A stretch of 64,000 bases of DNA from Methanocorpusculum vombati (lineage in GTDB: Archaea > Halobacteriota > Methanomicrobia > Methanomicrobiales > Methanocorpusculaceae). The notes under the pieces were generated by a model, which saw only the letters and a program-made list of their open reading frames with translations, ran no database searches and was not told the DNA's origin. Every line of letters begins with the position of its first letter. Within the stretch, counting starts at the first letter, position 1. Position numbers and translations under genes: made by a program. Positions 26,604 to 35,212 of the stretch are shown piece by piece. The stretch is from the NCBI RefSeq assembly GCF_026891935.1, contig NZ_JAPTGC010000002.1, positions 1-64,000 on the forward strand, read 5' to 3'.

Positions 26604-27116
26604 ATGTCCCACAGTACCCTTACCGCAATCATCATCACCACGCTCTGCTTCGCCGCCGCCCTCTTCGGCCTCAGCTATGCCTGTGTGTTCACGGAGCTTG
26701 ACGGTCTCTCCGTCATCTCCCACGGGATGTACGTTGCCCCGCCGAACGAAACCGCACTCATCGAACAGCTTGAGCAGTACACCGAAGAAGATGGGTACCG
26801 CAATTTTGTCGGAATTGGCGGAGTGAATGTGGCGGACTGCAAACGCGAAGGAGTCGTAATCACCATGCGGTACACCACACCAAAGCAGTTGAACTGGACC
26901 GAACAGGACGGAACGAAAAAACCAATATTCGCCGAACGGATAACGGTCACTATTCCGGATCAGCCCGACTCCGGCAGGAAACTTTCCTACTACATCATCG
27001 TGCAGACGTCGAAAAAACGGCCTGACCTGCAAGCCTATCTTCAGATGCCCCGCGAACAGGCAAACAAACTGCGGGAACTGATCGGAAAAAAACCGATTAC
27101 GACCACACAAGCATGA
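26604..27116 (+). CDS. Small membrane-anchored paralogue 3 of 3
   Basis: A 170-residue protein starting MSHSTLTAIIITTLCFAAAL, almost the same at DNA level as paralogue 1 over its first 40 bases. It shares DGLSVISHGMYVAPPNETAL, FAERITVTIPDQPDSGRKL and EQANKLRELIGKKPIT. Copies 1 and 3 are closer to each other than to copy 2, so the array is not a simple serial duplication. Repeat copy B starts right after its stop. Confidence 0.72.
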   Translation: MSHSTLTAIIITTLCFAAALFGLSYACVFTELDGLSVISHGMYVAPPNETALIEQLEQYTEEDGYRNFVGIGGVNVADCKREGVVITMRYTTPKQLNWTEQDGTKKPIFAERITVTIPDQPDSGRKLSYYIIVQTSKKRPDLQAYLQMPREQANKLRELIGKKPITTTQA

Positions 27117-27446
27117 ACGTATTTCTCTCAACACTTTTTTTCTGGACATTGTAGGTGAGTGAGTGGTGAGTGGGTAGGATGAAAAAGGAAAACGCAGATA
27201 ACGCAGATGCGCCTAACGGCGCTGCTTCGCTCGTCGCATTTTCTTAACGCTGCTCTCGCCCGCCCGGAGCCGGGCGGTTGCTCGTTGCTGTCGCAAACGC
27301 AGCTAAAAATGCTCGCGAAGCTGATGCAGGATAAGGAACAAGTGGGAGCTTCGCGAGCGTCAAGAGATTTCTGGTGAATGTTTCTGCCGGTTGTTGCAGG
27401 ATAAGGGATGAGTGGGAGCTTCGCGAGCATTTGCCGTCGCGCTTGC
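27117..27446 (-). repeat. Long dispersed repeat, copy B (inverted relative to copy A)
   Basis: Reverse complement of copy A, base 27446 matching base 1 of the window. It carries the same GCTCGCGAAGCT palindromic blocks, the region of GCATCTGCGTTATCTGCG, the ACTCACTCACCACT tail and the A-rich end, here next to the stop of paralogue 3. It lacks the 82-bp internal duplication of copy A. Identity is high but not perfect. Copies A and B bracket a 27-kb block in inverted orientation. Confidence 0.82.
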
Positions 27447-27860
27447 GACAGCAACGCCGCCCGCCCAGCTCTGGGCGGGATGGCGAGCGACGAAAAGCAA
27501 ATGCGATGAGCGAAGCCGCGGCGCGAAGCGACGCATCTGCGTTATCTGCGTTTTCTTTTTTCATCGTGCCTCTGCCGAGGACTCCTGACTATCTTAGATC
27601 ATTGCGGCTCTGCCGTGCGAGTGCAACGCCGCCCGTCCGGCTCTGGGCGGGATGGCGAGCGACGAAAAGCAAATGCGACGAGCGAAGGCGACCCACGAAG
27701 TGGGGAGCGGAGCAAGACCTCCGGGCTTGCGACTCAGCGCCGTTAGGCGCATCTGCGAAATCTCGCGTTCTCTTTTCTTCCTACCCACTCACCACTAACT
27801 CACCTGCAATGTCCTGAAAAAAAGGAGAGATAGAAATCTTCAATCTTTTTTTTCCCGCAG
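27447..27860 (+). repeat. Long dispersed repeat, copy C and spacer (same orientation as A)
   Basis: After B the sequence turns round: GCAACGCCGCCC, GGCGGGATGGCGAGCGACG and GCATCTGCGTTATCTGCG occur again at about 27451-27560, and a further partial copy runs from about 27600 to 27836. It ends CACCTGCAATGTCCTGAAAA, matching the terminus of A and B. The region 27117-27860 is therefore a complex of inverted and direct copies with a recurring boundary, directly upstream of the AglJ-like gene. No coding sequence was recognised in it. Confidence 0.7.
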
Positions 27861-27904
27861 ACCTGCAAGACTGATTACAGAGAACAGCCATACACTACTA
27901 TAGA

Positions 27905-28843
27905 ATGGATTTTTCCAAAGACGATGTCTGTGTATTGATTCCGACACTCAATGAAAAGGCAACCATCGGGTCCGTTATTGAGGAGCTGCAGGCAGAGGGG
28001 TATCACCAAATACTTGTCGTAGACGGCCACAGCACGGACGGAACACCGGAGATCGCAGAAAAACTCGGTGCAACCGTCATGACGCAGAAGGGAAAAGGAA
28101 AAGGTGCCGCCATGATCGAGGCATTTGAAACGATTACCGCCCCCTACATCCTGATGCTTGACGGAGACGGCACCAACCCGCCGGAGTATGCGGACGCCAT
28201 GATGGAACCGCTCGTACGCGGCCGCGCAGACCATGTCATCGGCAACCGGCTCAACCAGTACGAACGCGGTGCCTTAACCCGCCTCAATCTCTGGGGCAAC
28301 CGCCTCATGAACACCCTGTTCAAATGGGCGCACGGCGTGTACATGACCGACATTCTCTCCGGTTACCGGGCATTTACCCTGGACTCCGTCCGGCAGATGA
28401 ACCTCAAAGAAGCAGGATTTGAGATCGAGACCGAGATCAGCTCTGCAGTCATCCACCGCGGTCTCCGGTTCGAGGTCGTCCCAACCTACTACAAGAAACG
28501 TCCGGGATCCCCGACAAAACTGCATCCCATCCGCGACGGATACAAAATTCTCCGGGCAATCAACAAATACGGCAAAATGAACAACCCGCTCTTCCACTTC
28601 AGCGTCATCGGTGTTCTCATGGGCATCGCAGGATTTTGTCTGGGACTGTACGTGCTCTTTGAGTGGCTGGCAGGAATCGAGCATCTCTTCATGGGAATTT
28701 TAACCATGCTTCTCATCATCACCGGAATCCTCACCTTCATGATCGGATTCATCAGTGACATGATCCTCGGCTACCACCGCGAACTGATGCGGGAGATGCG
28801 TATCCTTCGCACAAAACTCGAAGAAATCGAAAAGAACGAGTAA
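27905..28843 (+). CDS. aglJ: AglJ-like dolichyl-phosphate glycosyltransferase (GT2)
   Basis: A 312-residue membrane-bound glycosyltransferase. The catalytic domain has VLIPTLNEKATIGSVI, VVDGHSTDGT, MLDGDGTNPP (DxD) and the ILSGYRAF acceptor-loop region. Two C-terminal membrane helices (FSVIGVLMGIAGFCLGLYVL and ILTMLLIITGILTFMIGFI) precede a charged cytoplasmic tail. This arrangement matches haloarchaeal AglJ, which loads the first hexose of the N-glycan on dolichyl phosphate. The symbol is by resemblance only. It is flanked upstream by repeat copy C. Confidence 0.72.
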   Translation: MDFSKDDVCVLIPTLNEKATIGSVIEELQAEGYHQILVVDGHSTDGTPEIAEKLGATVMTQKGKGKGAAMIEAFETITAPYILMLDGDGTNPPEYADAMMEPLVRGRADHVIGNRLNQYERGALTRLNLWGNRLMNTLFKWAHGVYMTDILSGYRAFTLDSVRQMNLKEAGFEIETEISSAVIHRGLRFEVVPTYYKKRPGSPTKLHPIRDGYKILRAINKYGKMNNPLFHFSVIGVLMGIAGFCLGLYVLFEWLAGIEHLFMGILTMLLIITGILTFMIGFISDMILGYHRELMREMRILRTKLEEIEKNE

Positions 28844-28854
28844 ACCATTTTTTC

Positions 28855-28874
28855 GTGAGGACGAAAATCCTCAC
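28855..28874. terminator. Hairpin between AglJ-like gene and pheA
   Basis: Seven-base stem GTGAGGA/TCCTCAC with loop CGAAAA, preceded by T6 (28848-28853) and followed by ATTCAAATTTTTG. It lies just beyond the AglJ-like stop and could terminate it or stabilise the 3' end. Confidence 0.5.
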
Positions 28875-28907
28875 ATTCAAATTTTTGCGGGTTGATTAGT
28901 ATATACT

Positions 28908-29855
28908 ATGACCACTCCCCGGATTGAAAAAGTCCTCCATGCCTCAATAGACAAACTGTATATCGGCAGTGAAGAGTTTCTGGCAGAGATCGAGGCCGGG
29001 CTGGGTACCGCAGCAGTATCCGCGCCAAAGGTCGGGTATCAGGGAGTTGCCGGATCCTTCGGGGAACAGGCCGCCCTTGAGTACTTCGGGGGAACCGCAT
29101 CGGCAGTCACCAATTACAGGGAGTTCGACGACGTGTTTTCGGCACTGGAACGCGGCGAGATCGACTACGGGGTTCTGCCGATTGAAAACTCCACCGCCGG
29201 AGACGTACTTGAGGTTGCCGACCTCATCACGCGATGCAGTCTGTATGTGGTCGGCGAACACATCATCCGTGTCCGGCATAATCTGCTCGGCGTATCCGGC
29301 GCATCAACCGAAACGGTCCGCGAAGTGTACTCGCACCCGCAGGCCATCAGCCAGTGCCGGGACTTTCTCCGGCATCACGCCGCAATCAACGCCTATCCGT
29401 ATGCAAACACAGCCCTTGCCGCGAAGTTTATTGCAGAGACCCGAAACCCCGCAAAAGCCTCTATCGGCAGCCTGCGGGCCGCAGAACTCTACGGACTGGA
29501 TGTTCTGGAACGAAATATCCAGACCGCGGAAAACAACTACACACGGTTCATCATCCTCTCGCGGCAGATGGAAATTACCCCGCAGTCCGATAAGATCAGT
29601 CTCGCCTTTTCCACCGCCCACAAAAGCGGAGCACTCTACAGCATACTGGCCCACTTCGCCTACAACGGGCTGAACCTCCTGAAAATCCAGTCGCGCCCCA
29701 AACCCGACAGCCCCTGGGAATATGTCTTTTTCCTGGATGTTGCAGGAAACCTTGAGGATGCAAACGTTCTGATTGCCCTCGGAAAAGTCCGGGAACAGAG
29801 CACCTGGTTCAAACTGGTCGGTAATTATCCGCACTGCCCCCACACTGACCGGTAA
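28908..29855 (+). CDS. pheA: Prephenate dehydratase
   Basis: A 315-residue enzyme of phenylalanine biosynthesis converting prephenate to phenylpyruvate. About 40 N-terminal residues precede VGYQGVAGSFGEQAAL, the start of the dehydratase domain. IDYGVLPIENSTAGDV and the catalytic-region ENNYTRFIIL follow. The C-terminal ACT regulatory domain shows SGALYSILAHFAYNGLNLLK and the ESRP-like QSRPKPDSPWEYVFFLD, so phenylalanine feedback is expected. The N-terminal extension is too short for a chorismate mutase. The stop overlaps the next start by one base. Confidence 0.92.
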   Translation: MTTPRIEKVLHASIDKLYIGSEEFLAEIEAGLGTAAVSAPKVGYQGVAGSFGEQAALEYFGGTASAVTNYREFDDVFSALERGEIDYGVLPIENSTAGDVLEVADLITRCSLYVVGEHIIRVRHNLLGVSGASTETVREVYSHPQAISQCRDFLRHHAAINAYPYANTALAAKFIAETRNPAKASIGSLRAAELYGLDVLERNIQTAENNYTRFIILSRQMEITPQSDKISLAFSTAHKSGALYSILAHFAYNGLNLLKIQSRPKPDSPWEYVFFLDVAGNLEDANVLIALGKVREQSTWFKLVGNYPHCPHTDR

Positions 29856-30790
29856 TGAAACAGTTCCTGCTCCGCATACCTCTGCCGCTCTCAGGCGTTG
29901 CCCTGGGAACCGCCGCACTCGGAAGTCTTCTGCAGAACTATTCAGACAGTATTCCGCCCGTCTGCGGAGTGCTTGCTGCGGTGGTTCTTTCGCTGGTCCT
30001 TCTGAAATATCTCTGGGTTCCCGCGGCATTCCGAAAGGACATGAATGATCCGGTACTTGCAGGCGTTGCAGGCACCTGTACCATGGCGCTGATGATCCTG
30101 AGTACCTATCTCGAACCATACAGCAGCGAGGCAGCGTTCGGTCTGTGGCTTGCCGCACTTCTTCTGCACGGGGCACTCATGGTGTATTACACCGTGAGAT
30201 TTGTCCGTAACGCCGGGCTGCGGGACGTCCTTGCAAACTACTACATCGTGTATGTCGGAATTGCCGCAGCTGCGGTTACCGCCCCGGTTTTTGGTTCACA
30301 GGAGATTGCAGCCGCGGCGTTCTGGATCGGTTTTACTGCATTCCTCATCGTGTTCCTCCCGATAACCGTACGGTATGTGCGGTTTCCCGAAGTGCCGGAC
30401 GCGGTAAAACCTCTGATCTGTATCTACGCAGCACCGGCAAGTCTGTGTCTCACCGCCTATATCGAAACCATAACGCCGGTATCCCCGGAATTTTTAATCG
30501 GGCTGTACATTGCTGCCTGTCTGTTCTACCTCTTTGCTCTGTACAAGGTCATCAGCTACCGCAATCTCCCCTTTTATCCAAGTTACGCCGCATTCACCTT
30601 CCCGTTCGTCATCGCAGCGACCGCGTCCACGCAGGTCACCAGCTATCTGGAAACATTTACGGGATGCGCACTGCCGCTGATGGAAGGCGTTGTGCTGATG
30701 CAGACGGGAGTTGCCGTCGTGCTGGTGGGGTATGTGCTGCTGCGCTACCTGCTGTTCTTTTTGAAACGAACACCGGTCGGGAACAAATAA
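29855..30790 (+). CDS. TehA/TDT (SLAC1-like) family transporter
   Basis: A 311-residue membrane protein with ten hydrophobic helices. The opening RIPLPLSGVALGTAALGSLL is typical of the tellurite-resistance/dicarboxylate transporter (TDT) family, homologous to the SLAC1 anion channel. Family members pass tellurite, malate, sulfite or other anions; the substrate here is unknown. The TAATG junction couples it to pheA. Confidence 0.78.
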   Translation: MKQFLLRIPLPLSGVALGTAALGSLLQNYSDSIPPVCGVLAAVVLSLVLLKYLWVPAAFRKDMNDPVLAGVAGTCTMALMILSTYLEPYSSEAAFGLWLAALLLHGALMVYYTVRFVRNAGLRDVLANYYIVYVGIAAAAVTAPVFGSQEIAAAAFWIGFTAFLIVFLPITVRYVRFPEVPDAVKPLICIYAAPASLCLTAYIETITPVSPEFLIGLYIAACLFYLFALYKVISYRNLPFYPSYAAFTFPFVIAATASTQVTSYLETFTGCALPLMEGVVLMQTGVAVVLVGYVLLRYLLFFLKRTPVGNK

Positions 30791-31101
30791 CGCAAAGTGC
30801 CAATCCGGGTTTTTGCGGATGCAAAAATCTGTTACCTCTCTATCGGTAACAAAAATACCTCCTAAAACCATCTAAATGCGAAATAACTAGATATCCACAG
30901 ACATTTAGAATTTTGTTACCTCTGTTACCGCAAAATCAGTACTCTGTACAAAAACAAAACAAAAACCAGGAACAGAATGTAAAACCGGAGGTAACAAAAA
31001 TAAAATACTTCGAAAAACAAGCTTAAACACAAAACAAATCTCAGAAATCGAATGGTTTTGTTACCTCACTATCGGTAACAAAATCACCGATCCTCGCCAA
31101 G
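30791..31101. repeat. Cluster of GTTACC/GGTAAC palindromic elements
   Basis: An AT-rich, gene-free gap between convergent genes holds seven GTTACC cores: forward at 30831, 30915, 30924 and 31060, reverse at 30845, 30990 and 31074. Two pairs form palindromes with identical 8-base spacing and near-identical sequence (30831-30850 and 31060-31079). Most cores are flanked by an A4/T4 block. TCTAAATG at 30871-30878 pairs with CATTTAGA at 30902-30909. It looks like an array of binding sites for a dimeric DNA-binding protein, or an origin-like region; function unknown. Confidence 0.8.
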
Positions 31102-31929
31102 TTAGAAGGGAATCTCGCCGACAAACACCGTCTCGGCGGGTCCCGTCATCGTTGCACGATCGCCAACCCCGATATCCAGCGGACCGCCGACCGTTTCAAC
31201 ATGCACCACATCGCCCGAGACTTTCCCGATCTTTGCCGAGATCAGGGCCGAAGCAGTAGAGCCTGTGCCGCATGAAAGCGTCTCCCCTTCCACACCGCGC
31301 TCAAATGTCCGGATGGTAATCGCAGACGGGCCGGTCACCTGCACAAAGTTCACGTTCGTTCCTTTGGGAAACAGAGCATGGTGACGGATCTGCGGAGCAA
31401 CGGCATCAAGATCAACCGCCGCAACATCCTCCACAAAAATGACCGCGTGCGGCACGCCGGTGTTTGCCGCATACACCGTCATGCCCGCAATCTCGGCGGA
31501 GAAATCCCCGGAACCCACTGCCGGAATCGCCGCAGCATCATACGCGGGAACACCCATATCAATCGTAGCGGAGAAATCGCCCGCAGCATCATACCCTGCG
31601 CGGACGGTCAGGACACCGGCAAGCGTCTCCACCGAAAACGACTTTGTCTTTGCATAGTTGTTGTCAAACGCATACTTTGCCAGACACCGGATACCGTTGC
31701 CGCACATCTCCGCCTCGCTGGCATCCGGCTGAAACAGGCGCATCCGCACATCCGCCGTCTGGGACGGCGAGATAAACAGAACGCCGTCACCGCCGATACC
31801 AAACCGGCGATCGCAGTAACTCACTGCAAACTGCGCCTTCATATCATCCGGGATAACCGTACCCGCCATCTCATCGATCAGAATGAAATCATTCCCGTTG
31901 CCGTGAAGCTTCGTAAACGCGATCGTCAT
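31102..31929 (-). CDS. dapF: Diaminopimelate epimerase
   Basis: A 275-residue enzyme interconverting LL- and meso-diaminopimelate in lysine biosynthesis. The N-terminus FTKLHGNGNDFILID is diagnostic. The two catalytic cysteines are in MCGNGIRC and SCGTGSTAS. The length matches the family. A GTG at 31938 is an alternative start; ATG 31929 was chosen. It is the downstream gene of a possible pair with the Thg1-like gene, 36 bases apart. Confidence 0.93.
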   Translation of the reverse strand: MTIAFTKLHGNGNDFILIDEMAGTVIPDDMKAQFAVSYCDRRFGIGGDGVLFISPSQTADVRMRLFQPDASEAEMCGNGIRCLAKYAFDNNYAKTKSFSVETLAGVLTVRAGYDAAGDFSATIDMGVPAYDAAAIPAVGSGDFSAEIAGMTVYAANTGVPHAVIFVEDVAAVDLDAVAPQIRHHALFPKGTNVNFVQVTGPSAITIRTFERGVEGETLSCGTGSTASALISAKIGKVSGDVVHVETVGGPLDIGVGDRATMTGPAETVFVGEIPF

Positions 31930-31965
31930 TGTACTCACTGTATTACTCTTCAGAAAACTTGAAGA

Positions 31966-32709
31966 TCACCCATCAGCACCGGCAGAGGAAAGACGGGCTG
32001 CAAGCCATGACGCGCCCTCCGGTGTTTTGAAAAGCGGCAGATCCTCATCGATCACCGGCACGCGGCGAAGCACACGCACCGTCTCCCGGGACACGGGATT
32101 GTAGCCGTCTTTTTCCTGAACTGCCCGGTACACCGCCGTTCCGCGCCGCTGCCATGCCGGAGTCTCCGCAAGGTTCACGCCGAAGGAAAAGGCAAGTTCA
32201 TGCAGCTCCGAAGACTTCATACCATCCAGTTTCCGCTGCGCGGCGGTCGCGGACAGCCCCGTATCCATCAGCAGTTTATGCGCGTAGCCGTTGATGTGGT
32301 TTCGCCATGCCTCAGCCTGCCGCCAGGCAAGATATGTCGCAAGCTGACCTTCGGCGATCGGAACAACCCGGCAGTCAAACGAAAGCGGATAGCGGGCTTT
32401 GGAGAACAATGTAAATGCCGACGAGGCAAACCCTGCCGCGACCGAGACAAGCTTTTCGACCCGGCAGTCAAAAACCGGAGAGGTGAGGTAGAGACTGATC
32501 TCGTCCGAAAAGGTATAGGCAAAGGACGGGGCAAATCCGCTGTCCGCAAGAAGTGCCTGCGCGGTTTTTACCATACTCCCGGAAAACGCCGTATCATAGG
32601 GTTTGTCATATCCAGCGTCGTGGGACAAATGATGGAAGGATCTCCCGTCCAGCCGCAGAATAAAAGGGACAGTGGTGATAAGGCCGGAAAAAATCTCGTG
32701 ATCCTTCAT
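31966..32709 (-). CDS. Thg1-like 3'-5' polymerase (tRNA-His guanylyltransferase family)
   Basis: A 247-residue member of the Thg1/TLP family, which adds nucleotides in the 3'-5' direction to tRNA 5' ends. The metal-binding carboxylates are D21 in LRLDGRSFH and D69-E70 in FSDEISLY, and a later HINGYAHKLL segment fits the palm/fingers region. In archaea, members either add G-1 to tRNA-His or repair truncated tRNAs; which applies here cannot be decided. Length and N-terminus match. Confidence 0.85.
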   Translation of the reverse strand: MKDHEIFSGLITTVPFILRLDGRSFHHLSHDAGYDKPYDTAFSGSMVKTAQALLADSGFAPSFAYTFSDEISLYLTSPVFDCRVEKLVSVAAGFASSAFTLFSKARYPLSFDCRVVPIAEGQLATYLAWRQAEAWRNHINGYAHKLLMDTGLSATAAQRKLDGMKSSELHELAFSFGVNLAETPAWQRRGTAVYRAVQEKDGYNPVSRETVRVLRRVPVIDEDLPLFKTPEGASWLAARLSSAGADG

Positions 32710-32723
32710 TATTCTATAGCAGA

Positions 32724-32996
32724 TTATTCCCCAAAGAGCGGCTCGGACACCTTAAAGGCTCCCGGAATATGGCGGACAAGGATAATATCTCCCACCTCTT
32801 TTACGATACGGTAGGGTATAACAACACCCTGATAGTTCTTAATATCAAGCACATTCTGGTTCACGCCGGTCAGTGCAAGGCCGCTGATTTTCTTGTTGGT
32901 AACATCCAGAACAACATCCTCAACCTTACCGAGGAAAACTGCTTTGTCAGAATAGACGTTCATTCCAAAGAGATCCGAGATCTGCCACTTCATCAT
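32724..32996 (-). CDS. PRC-barrel domain protein
   Basis: A 90-residue protein that is almost entirely one PRC-barrel: KWQISDLFGMNVYSDKAVFL, GKVEDVVLDVTNKKISGLAL, VVIPYRIVKEVGDIILV. Stand-alone PRC-barrels are common in methanogens and are thought to act in RNA processing or protein-protein contacts. The frame extends upstream without homology, so the tandem ATG at 32996/32993 was used. Confidence 0.82.
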   Translation of the reverse strand: MMKWQISDLFGMNVYSDKAVFLGKVEDVVLDVTNKKISGLALTGVNQNVLDIKNYQGVVIPYRIVKEVGDIILVRHIPGAFKVSEPLFGE

Positions 32997-33104
32997 ACTT
33001 TTGAAAATTATACTCCCGCAGCTATAAGTAAGTTTGCATACATCCGGCGAACGCCAAAAGAGGGATACGTTCAACATCTCCAAACCACATATATTTGAAA
33101 ACAT

Positions 33105-33557
33105 ATGGAATCTATCCGCGTCCGTCCGTATACCTCCGCAGACTATCCCTTCATCTGCGAACTGGATGCTCCGCTCTTTTCAGGGATGGGGGGGCCGGTA
33201 CTCTTCCGTCATATCGAAGAACTCTTTCCCTCTCTCTTCTTTGTTGCGGAAAATGATGCGGGAAATATCATCGGCTATATTCTCGGCGGGATCCATCTCG
33301 ACGATGCTGCAACCGGAAAACTGATCCGTATCGGCGTTGTGCCGAACTATCAGCGCAGAGAATGCGGCACAAAACTTACCGCCGCACTCTTTGCCGAGAT
33401 GAAAAGACGCGACGTTACCGCAGTCCACCTGACGGTTGCGGAGACGAACACAGCCGCAATCACCTTTTACAAAAAACTCGGGTTTGTGCAGAAGGAGCGC
33501 ATCCCCGAATATTTTTATCCGGCAACACCGCGGCTGGTTCTCTGGAAAACTCTTTAA
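33105..33557 (+). CDS. GNAT family N-acetyltransferase, RimI-like
   Basis: A 150-residue acetyltransferase. It starts SIRVRPYTSADYPFICELD, has IGYILGGIHLD, the acetyl-CoA loop IGVVPNYQRRECGTKL (Q/R-x-x-G-x-G/A variant RRECGT) and the C-terminal NTAAITFYKKLGFVQKERI typical of RimI-like enzymes. It may acetylate protein N-termini. Its 3' end overlaps the convergent radical SAM gene by four bases. Confidence 0.88.
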   Translation: MESIRVRPYTSADYPFICELDAPLFSGMGGPVLFRHIEELFPSLFFVAENDAGNIIGYILGGIHLDDAATGKLIRIGVVPNYQRRECGTKLTAALFAEMKRRDVTAVHLTVAETNTAAITFYKKLGFVQKERIPEYFYPATPRLVLWKTL

Positions 33558-35212
33558 AACCGCATGAAGGGAAGCAGCGGCCGGACTGCGTCGGCGGATA
33601 CTACCGACAGAAACGCCGCAGCATCCGCATACGGTCTTCGTGCGGCAACGGTTGCCGCGGACTTTTTGGAGATGCCCGGCAGCCATTTCAGTGCCGCAGG
33701 ACTCAGCCGGTTTATCTCAATCGGTACCGGCAGCGCCGTCACCGACCGTTGTCCGTAAGAAACAACCGCGGCGTCCAGCACGGTTCCGACCGGCAGCTGG
33801 AGGGGAACACCGCAGAGAATAGGATACGTCCCCATCTGCCTGCCAAACGACACCTGGCCCGACACCTCAATGACGACGTCACGCAGAACAGTTCCCAGAG
33901 GAAACACGCGTTCGAGCATCGGCACGTCAAACGTTGCCCGGACGCGCTCTTTGAACTGGCGGAACTCTCGGTCGTGCTGCCCGAGCGTATTGTCCGTGTA
34001 TGCGCGGGTTCCTTCAAACGGCATCAGCTGACGGATGTTGACGCGGCGGACCATCAGTCCGGCATCAAGAATACGCTGCAAGAACGCCTCGTTTTGCAGA
34101 AACGTCTCGGCGGTCTCACCGGCCAGACCGGAAATGAAGTTGAGACCCGGCAGAAGTTCGGGGATACCGTCCCTTCGTACCGCGCCGACCTCGTTCACGA
34201 TCTCAACTGCCCGGAACACGGCATCCGCATCCCCCTTGAGATTGTTGGCCGCAACCACCGCGGGGTCGGCGGACTCTATACCAAACGCTGCAATGTCTCC
34301 GGCAGTGTGACCGGCAACAATAACGGACAGCGCTTCGCGGGACGCTTCTTCGTGCCGGGCAATGGTTCCCGGATTGACGTTGTCGATGTGCAGGGTTCTC
34401 AGGGAAGGGGCCGCGTGCCGGATTCCGTCAAACAGCTGCCGCAGGGCATCAGGGTCCGGTCGGGGAAATTCTGCCCCGCCGGTTGTTCCAAACGCCAGAA
34501 GATCCGGCTGACGTCCCAGCCGGAAATGTTCCGCACCCGCAGCCGCAAGTGCGGCAACTTCTCCCGTAATGCCCGAAACATCCCGCCGGTTCGGCAGGCC
34601 GTAGAACGGCTCGGTACAGAAGGAACAGCCGCCGGTAACCGCATGGGAACATCCCTTCGCCGTCTCCAGCTCACACATTACCCGCGGATAAAGCGGATGT
34701 TTCCGGATAATATCTGCGCCGAGCACCGCCCAGCGATCATAATCCGGATACCGGCAGACCCCCTCCGGTTCGCCGCCGGAGAGATATGCGTCCAGTGCGG
34801 CGGCAGGTTCGCCGCGCAGCATCGCCGACCATCCGGAGACCGCCTGCGCAATGGCACGTGCCCCGCCCTGCGGGGAATACCCAAACCCGATCGGGCCGCC
34901 AAGCAGTGATACGGTCCGTCCCCGCAGCGTGAATCCTATCTGCTGCAGTTCCGTCAGCGTTGCAGGCGTTCCCGCAAGGTACTTGCCGGGAACCGTAACT
35001 CCGGCGATCATCACCACATAGGAGTAGGCGCAAAGACCCGCGACCTTCAGCGGATCGTGCCGCAGCTGATCAATGGTCACATAGTCCGGGGTGATGCCGC
35101 GCTCGGCAAACACTCCGGCGACTGTTCGGATATACGGCGAGATGTAGGGAGGGACGCCGAGACACGCGGGTTCGTCCACATACCCGTCGATAATGATCGC
35201 ATCAGACGTCAT
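33554..35212 (-). CDS. Radical SAM protein with N-terminal B12-binding-like and C-terminal HhH domains
   Basis: A 552-residue protein. Residues 1-150 look like a cobalamin-binding-type Rossmann domain (AIIIDGYVDEPACLGVPPY, VVMIAGVTVPGKYL). The iron-sulfur motif is a longer variant, C-x7-C-x2-C in KGCSHAVTGGCSFC. A TIM-barrel follows with GIESADPAVVAANNLKG. The C-terminal 60 residues hold a helix-hairpin-helix (LSPAALKWLPGISKKSAATV), suggesting nucleic-acid contact. ATG 35212 overlaps the mptE end; the in-frame TTG at 35218 was not used. Substrate unknown. Confidence 0.82.
   Translation of the reverse strand: MTSDAIIIDGYVDEPACLGVPPYISPYIRTVAGVFAERGITPDYVTIDQLRHDPLKVAGLCAYSYVVMIAGVTVPGKYLAGTPATLTELQQIGFTLRGRTVSLLGGPIGFGYSPQGGARAIAQAVSGWSAMLRGEPAAALDAYLSGGEPEGVCRYPDYDRWAVLGADIIRKHPLYPRVMCELETAKGCSHAVTGGCSFCTEPFYGLPNRRDVSGITGEVAALAAAGAEHFRLGRQPDLLAFGTTGGAEFPRPDPDALRQLFDGIRHAAPSLRTLHIDNVNPGTIARHEEASREALSVIVAGHTAGDIAAFGIESADPAVVAANNLKGDADAVFRAVEIVNEVGAVRRDGIPELLPGLNFISGLAGETAETFLQNEAFLQRILDAGLMVRRVNIRQLMPFEGTRAYTDNTLGQHDREFRQFKERVRATFDVPMLERVFPLGTVLRDVVIEVSGQVSFGRQMGTYPILCGVPLQLPVGTVLDAAVVSYGQRSVTALPVPIEINRLSPAALKWLPGISKKSAATVAARRPYADAAAFLSVVSADAVRPLLPFMRF

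Noticed and set aside
28908-29030. N-terminal chorismate mutase domain fused to pheA
   Set aside because: Only about 40 residues precede the dehydratase domain, too few for an AroQ-type mutase.
30791-31101. GTTACC array as a replication origin with ORB boxes
   Set aside because: The sequence does not resemble known archaeal origin recognition boxes and no cdc6/orc1 gene is near; kept only as an unexplained binding-site array.
33180-33193. G7 run in the GNAT gene as a second phase-variable tract
   Set aside because: The reading frame is intact through it, and seven bases is short for frequent slippage.
33362-34909. 515-codon open frame on the plus strand
   Set aside because: It lies antisense to the radical SAM gene, has low-complexity Arg/Gly-rich composition and no recognisable motif; the minus frame has a full domain architecture.
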